From Aculops lycopersici (lineage: Eukaryota; Arthropoda; Arachnida; Trombidiformes; Eriophyidae): DNA of 64,000 nucleotides. The DNA is taken from the NCBI GenBank assembly GCA_015350385.1, contig WNKI01000002.1, positions 1,310,989-1,374,988 on the forward strand. The letters run 5' to 3'. The position numbers were made by a program, and so were the translations under genes. This document shows, in pieces, positions 61,401 to 64,000 of the stretch; the stretch's first letter is position 1; every line of letters starts with the position of its first letter. The notes under the pieces are model-generated. The model saw only the letters and a list, made by a program, of their open reading frames with translations, ran no database searches and had not been told where the DNA came from.

Positions 61401-64000
61401 TCGTGAGCCTTGATGTCTTCAGTATCTAGTTTGTCATCGTCACCCTTCTCCTTCTCGTCGCCATCGTTCTTCTTCAAATCGTCCAATTGAGACTCAAACT
61501 CAAGTTTCTTGCTAACATCCGTCTCGCCCTGACCATCGCCAAAACCAGTGTTGTCTTCTGAGGGTTTACTCGAAGGTACTGCTCCCTCACCAGGACCATC
61601 TTCGAGGGACTTAATGGGCAATCCGAAACCGTTTTCTCTCAAGTCCATGAAGAATGTGAACAACTTGATGGCAGAACCTAATTTGGTGTGCAGGGTTTGA
61701 AGGATAACATTGAGGTAGCCAGCGACTTCCTGTGTGTAAATGACCAATATTGGTGCCAACCTCGAGACCACCGGTTGAATGTCGGCTGATTTGTACTCAT
61801 TGTTCAATGTGACAAATATGTCGCCCACATGCTTGAACACTTGACTAGCCCGAAGAGCATTTCTGATCTCGACACTATCAATTTGATTGTATGGCTTCAT
61901 CTTTCTCTTCATTGATTCACTCTTTAGTGTTTCGGCATTTGTCTTGAACTCCAGTTCATTCTTGTAAATCTCTTGAGTGGCCAGTTTGATTTGACGTATC
62001 AACTTGTGCAAACGAATATCAAGCTTCCTCTTGTTGGAATATTCCTCAATCTCAACGCAAATCTCGTCCTCTATCTTGAGATGAGCCTCCATCTTGTCGC
62101 GCGCTTCGTCTCGCAACTCAATCAAGGATCCAATTAGTGTACCTGGCTGACAGTTTGGAGGAACCAATTTGCCCTCCTCAATGGGAATGAAACGCGAGAA
62201 GGCAGATATGTAGTTTCCGTATAAATGGTTGAGTAGATCTAAGTCGTCCTCGCTGTATAAGTGGCTCTTGTTGGTGTTGTTGAGCATGTCTCTGAGGGTA
62301 TCGCTGACCGAGAGTATAGATTTTTGGGAATCTTTCAAGTGACACTTGATATGGTGTCGCTGTTTCGATGTTAATAATGAATTCTTAGCATCAATTGAAT
62401 GAATGGACTCGTCTAACCAAGACCTATGGGATTCAACAGGTGGTTGCGCCACTTCCATATCATCTGATTGATCAAGGTCACTTTGATGGTTATCAACGAT
62501 GTTAACCGATTCAGCCAACCGACAGATCTCCTCCAACTTGGTCATGGCCAAAAGGGTTCGTCCAACAAGGTCGTTGAACTTCTTAACTGTTCGGTGAATC
62601 TTGGGGAAATTGTATATTGGTATTGGCGAGTTGTCCATGTGTCCTGCCAGCAAGGTAGCCAGTCTGGTTGATGCGGCTTGAATGCCGATGTAATTGTCAT
62701 AAATCAAGGCTGCATTTCGTGTTTGAACACTAATATCTCGAACAATATCCGTTGCCAAACCATCAGTTCGTTGCTTCTGATCGCTAGTCAACTCTTGGCC
62801 AATCTTTGTGGTCACCATGGTGTAGGTGGCAATCATTTTCTTGTACATCAAGTTGCAAGCTGTTATTGTTTCATCTGAGACCAATGTAGACGCGGCCTTC
62901 AGTACCAACTCGCTCTGATTTTGTATCATACCATGCAAAGGTTCCAATGAGAGTATTTGCATATCAATGGATTGCGAGCTATTTAATCCACGCTGATAGG
63001 ATACACCAAGATCCTGCAGGCTCTTGAAGATTGATTGAAGGGCAAACTTCTTGCTATGATACATCTGACGACACAACTTATGTTTCTCCTCCTTGACTTC
63101 CTTGGAATCCTTAGACTCAATTATAATCTCTTCCAATCGGTGGCTATAGAAATTTTTGATGGCGTCGAGATTAGAAGACATTGTCTGCTCTATGGCCTCC
63201 AAGTTCTTGACGTATCTCGCCTCGATTGCCTCATTGTTTTCTCGAGCAAGAGATTTCAGTTTTTCCACAAGCTTGTTAGTGTTGGATAATGATGAAACCG
63301 GTACTTGTTGTTGTTCGTTGATAGGTCTCTTGGTCGCCTCGATATTCTGTCTGATTTTAGCTAACTTAGCAGAAAGACCATCGGCATTTGCAAAATCCAT
63401 AGATTGACTGGTTAACTCTGGTTTGTCAGCCTTGTGATTCACAACAATTGGCCGCCTTAGAACCTCTAGGTACCTATTCATAACCTTGTTGAGTTTTCTA
63501 TGCGACAAACGGAAGTTACTCTTGATGTCCCACAAGCTTCGGTTCTGCCAAGCAGTTATGCGAATCTCAGTCATGAGTTCCTTTGACTTGAGCTCATCCT
63601 CTCGCTTCATTTCCTCTTTGAGAGGCTCAAATAACCCCTCGTGTTGACGATAAACATTGTACACAAAAGTGGTAAGCTTCTCATAGTTGACCTTAAACGG
63701 CTCAGGTGTGGTCTTGTTAGCGCTTTGGACCGGTTCGTAGAGTCTATTCTTCTCGTAGAGACTTGCAAATCGAGTTTGGATGGCAAACGAGAAAACCAAG
63801 TCGAGTCTAATCTGGAAGTCACCCAATGTTGCTGCCTCGAAGAATTGTTGAATAAATTTGGCAAATCCTTGGTAGAAGAACTCCTCGTACTCCTCGGTGA
63901 ACTCAAAATCCTCCTCGACAAACTCCATGGCTTTGCATAGGTTTAGCACGCAATTAATGGGGTCACTGAAGGCTTCATACAAACTAAACCAGAGATCGCA
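58472..64000 (-). CDS. MDN1: Midasin (MDN1/Rea1), C-terminal part, 5' partial
   Basis: The frame is open from the right edge to the stop at 58472 (about 1842 residues); the rest of the roughly 5000-residue AAA+ protein, with its six ATPase modules, would lie outside the window. The first ~850 residues are the helical linker/stem. Then comes a long Asp/Glu-rich tail (about 850-1500: EDEEEEDQERLDELDKEMDR and similar). The last ~220 residues are the MIDAS (VWA) domain with the metal-binding DxSxS as DNSSSMSENN (near residue 1630), the Thr in EPKTSY, IISDGRN, and the end FPFPFYVLLRQLDAMPSVLG followed by DALRQWFELV. Midasin uses ATP and the MIDAS-UBL contact to strip Ytm1 and Rsa4 from pre-60S ribosomes. 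5.5 kb without an intron is unusual for an animal. A minus-strand AATAAA lies about 115 bp past the stop. Confidence 0.96.
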   Translation of the reverse strand, partial: CDLWFSLYEAFSDPINCVLNLCKAMEFVEEDFEFTEEYEEFFYQGFAKFIQQFFEAATLGDFQIRLDLVFSFAIQTRFASLYEKNRLYEPVQSANKTTPEPFKVNYEKLTTFVYNVYRQHEGLFEPLKEEMKREDELKSKELMTEIRITAWQNRSLWDIKSNFRLSHRKLNKVMNRYLEVLRRPIVVNHKADKPELTSQSMDFANADGLSAKLAKIRQNIEATKRPINEQQQVPVSSLSNTNKLVEKLKSLARENNEAIEARYVKNLEAIEQTMSSNLDAIKNFYSHRLEEIIIESKDSKEVKEEKHKLCRQMYHSKKFALQSIFKSLQDLGVSYQRGLNSSQSIDMQILSLEPLHGMIQNQSELVLKAASTLVSDETITACNLMYKKMIATYTMVTTKIGQELTSDQKQRTDGLATDIVRDISVQTRNAALIYDNYIGIQAASTRLATLLAGHMDNSPIPIYNFPKIHRTVKKFNDLVGRTLLAMTKLEEICRLAESVNIVDNHQSDLDQSDDMEVAQPPVESHRSWLDESIHSIDAKNSLLTSKQRHHIKCHLKDSQKSILSVSDTLRDMLNNTNKSHLYSEDDLDLLNHLYGNYISAFSRFIPIEEGKLVPPNCQPGTLIGSLIELRDEARDKMEAHLKIEDEICVEIEEYSNKRKLDIRLHKLIRQIKLATQEIYKNELEFKTNAETLKSESMKRKMKPYNQIDSVEIRNALRASQVFKHVGDIFVTLNNEYKSADIQPVVSRLAPILVIYTQEVAGYLNVILQTLHTKLGSAIKLFTFFMDLRENGFGLPIKSLEDGPGEGAVPSSKPSEDNTGFGDGQGETDVSKKLEFESQLDDLKKNDGDEKEKGDDDKLDTEDIKAHDDGVEMSEDIDAKAEGADKNETEPADDKDKNEDEEEDQERLDELDKEMDRVDEDEGHLDENLWGEKDEKMPGEEEDDEQDLRDTSADLSSDATPDERELQAKDDQLTQAKGSTSNEQQEAAAKDGESEQEDKENELDQDKTKPEDAQGEGGDEEETEVGKEKKKEEKQITGEEEEAQDENDELDLQDEAALALKREEDNQEVKMEEDDANAVEDPSKFVDDTLMSEGEDNGEKEAEVKSEGELSDDEAESQEADQEADKRSSDIDELEIDKQLEEAAKHPLIHLPLNNTVDEAIDEESQKGPQKKGRDAGQQMQGQVFGQHACYDILPEEADDPIDFDDDDQTNQAEEELNQVPVQQTASASNGSNKKPQDLAGEQAAGTSSAAPAEAEEMGDKSSDDKDMDETATEVGQTLEEQEEESDGKSLQKKRTLAERDEKSKQDESIKRQKILDADEDGGKQTKSEKQVADQPRSAQNVRHIAQGNESTSNVEVIDILSDSDDEPMREEPENADKSGSTRLDPRPSKQMQTQTQQTQQSEDGSQRDEESESSAANTTAPLQIDTTQEEEEEAGISKAQLDEEEGELSSISSFNDDLKLTSSDLPVDEEFSFKSASFEQEGPSSYNTNYGLLKHIALLQDDSTREDKELAGSVLAKIDEILSSEDQRVAATDKSKLASNNEHESLTADLLQSYWIECTKSTGHLVHELCQQLQIVLQPTKMSKYRGDYKTGKRLNMRKIISYIASHYRKDKIWLRRTKPNKRTYNICLAVDNSSSMSENNCRQMTYQSLALLAKSLSIIESGALSVVSFGQQVRCIHDFGQPYVEAVGAQWLQDLRFNEPKTSYSQLLKFSCDLFERQAQATLGQQSTQIQTVNQLLVIISDGRNVSHEEEEVKLQLRRLRFQGVLTLFIIIDDLNLNKGNSIVDCKRTVGLGKQVKLLNYMELFPFPFYVLLRQLDAMPSVLGDALRQWFELVSSAELTF

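Noticed and set aside
1..64000. tRNA, rRNA, CRISPR arrays or bacterial genes
   Set aside because: No B-box with cloverleaf, no rRNA-like block and no regular spaced repeats were seen; coding style and poly(A) signals are eukaryotic.

Overview
The window is nuclear DNA from an animal, most likely an arthropod or a close relative. It carries a TRPV channel of the Nanchung/Inactive kind, a fatty acyl-CoA reductase, a Delilah-like bHLH factor, nuclear genes for mitochondrial proteins, AATAAA poly(A) signals and GT-AG introns. Protein genes are nearly intronless: 5.5 kb of midasin, 4.3 kb of a secreted protein and 4.0 kb of the bHLH gene are single open frames. Only two genes show introns, all short (108, 109 and 206 bp). 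Such intron poverty recalls the most reduced mite genomes (for example eriophyoid mites), but that placement is inference and no database was searched.

Layout. 1-11.7 kb: three plus-strand genes, namely an unrecognised low-complexity protein cut by the left edge, a large secreted preproprotein with two furin-type sites, and the TRPV channel (two exons). 11.7-17.9 kb: no gene seen. 17.9-23.4 kb: a compact block with DDX10 (+) facing a SAM-domain protein (-), then COX19 (+) whose coding end overlaps the coding end of a fatty acyl-CoA reductase (-). 23.4-27.2 kb: no gene. 27.2-29.7 kb: a divergent pair for mitochondrial gene expression, MRPS11 (-) and PTCD2 (+). 29.7-34.2 kb: no gene. 34.2-38.2 kb: a large bHLH factor (-). 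38.2-52.0 kb: a gene desert upstream of the bHLH gene, holding two MITE-like copies. 52.0-57.1 kb: two secreted Gln-rich proteins, the second with a 29-nt microexon and a possible alternative last exon. 58.5-64 kb: the C-terminal part of midasin, cut by the right edge.

Functional themes. DDX10 and midasin serve ribosome assembly. COX19, MRPS11 and PTCD2 serve mitochondrial respiration and translation. The reductase and the two secreted low-complexity proteins could serve surface lipid and extracellular matrix. TRPV (mechanosensory in arthropods) and the bHLH factor are developmental or neural.

The most unusual signal is not a gene. The octamer CAACAGGT (reverse ACCTGTTG) occurs at least 35 times by hand count where about 2 are expected, in both orientations, in coding and non-coding DNA and in different reading frames, and related CAGGTG words sometimes form inverted pairs. 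Other notable points are a 58-residue loop inside the bHLH domain, an RGG-like repeat tail on PTCD2, overlapping coding ends of COX19 and the reductase, and a 121-bp Tc1/mariner-type MITE.
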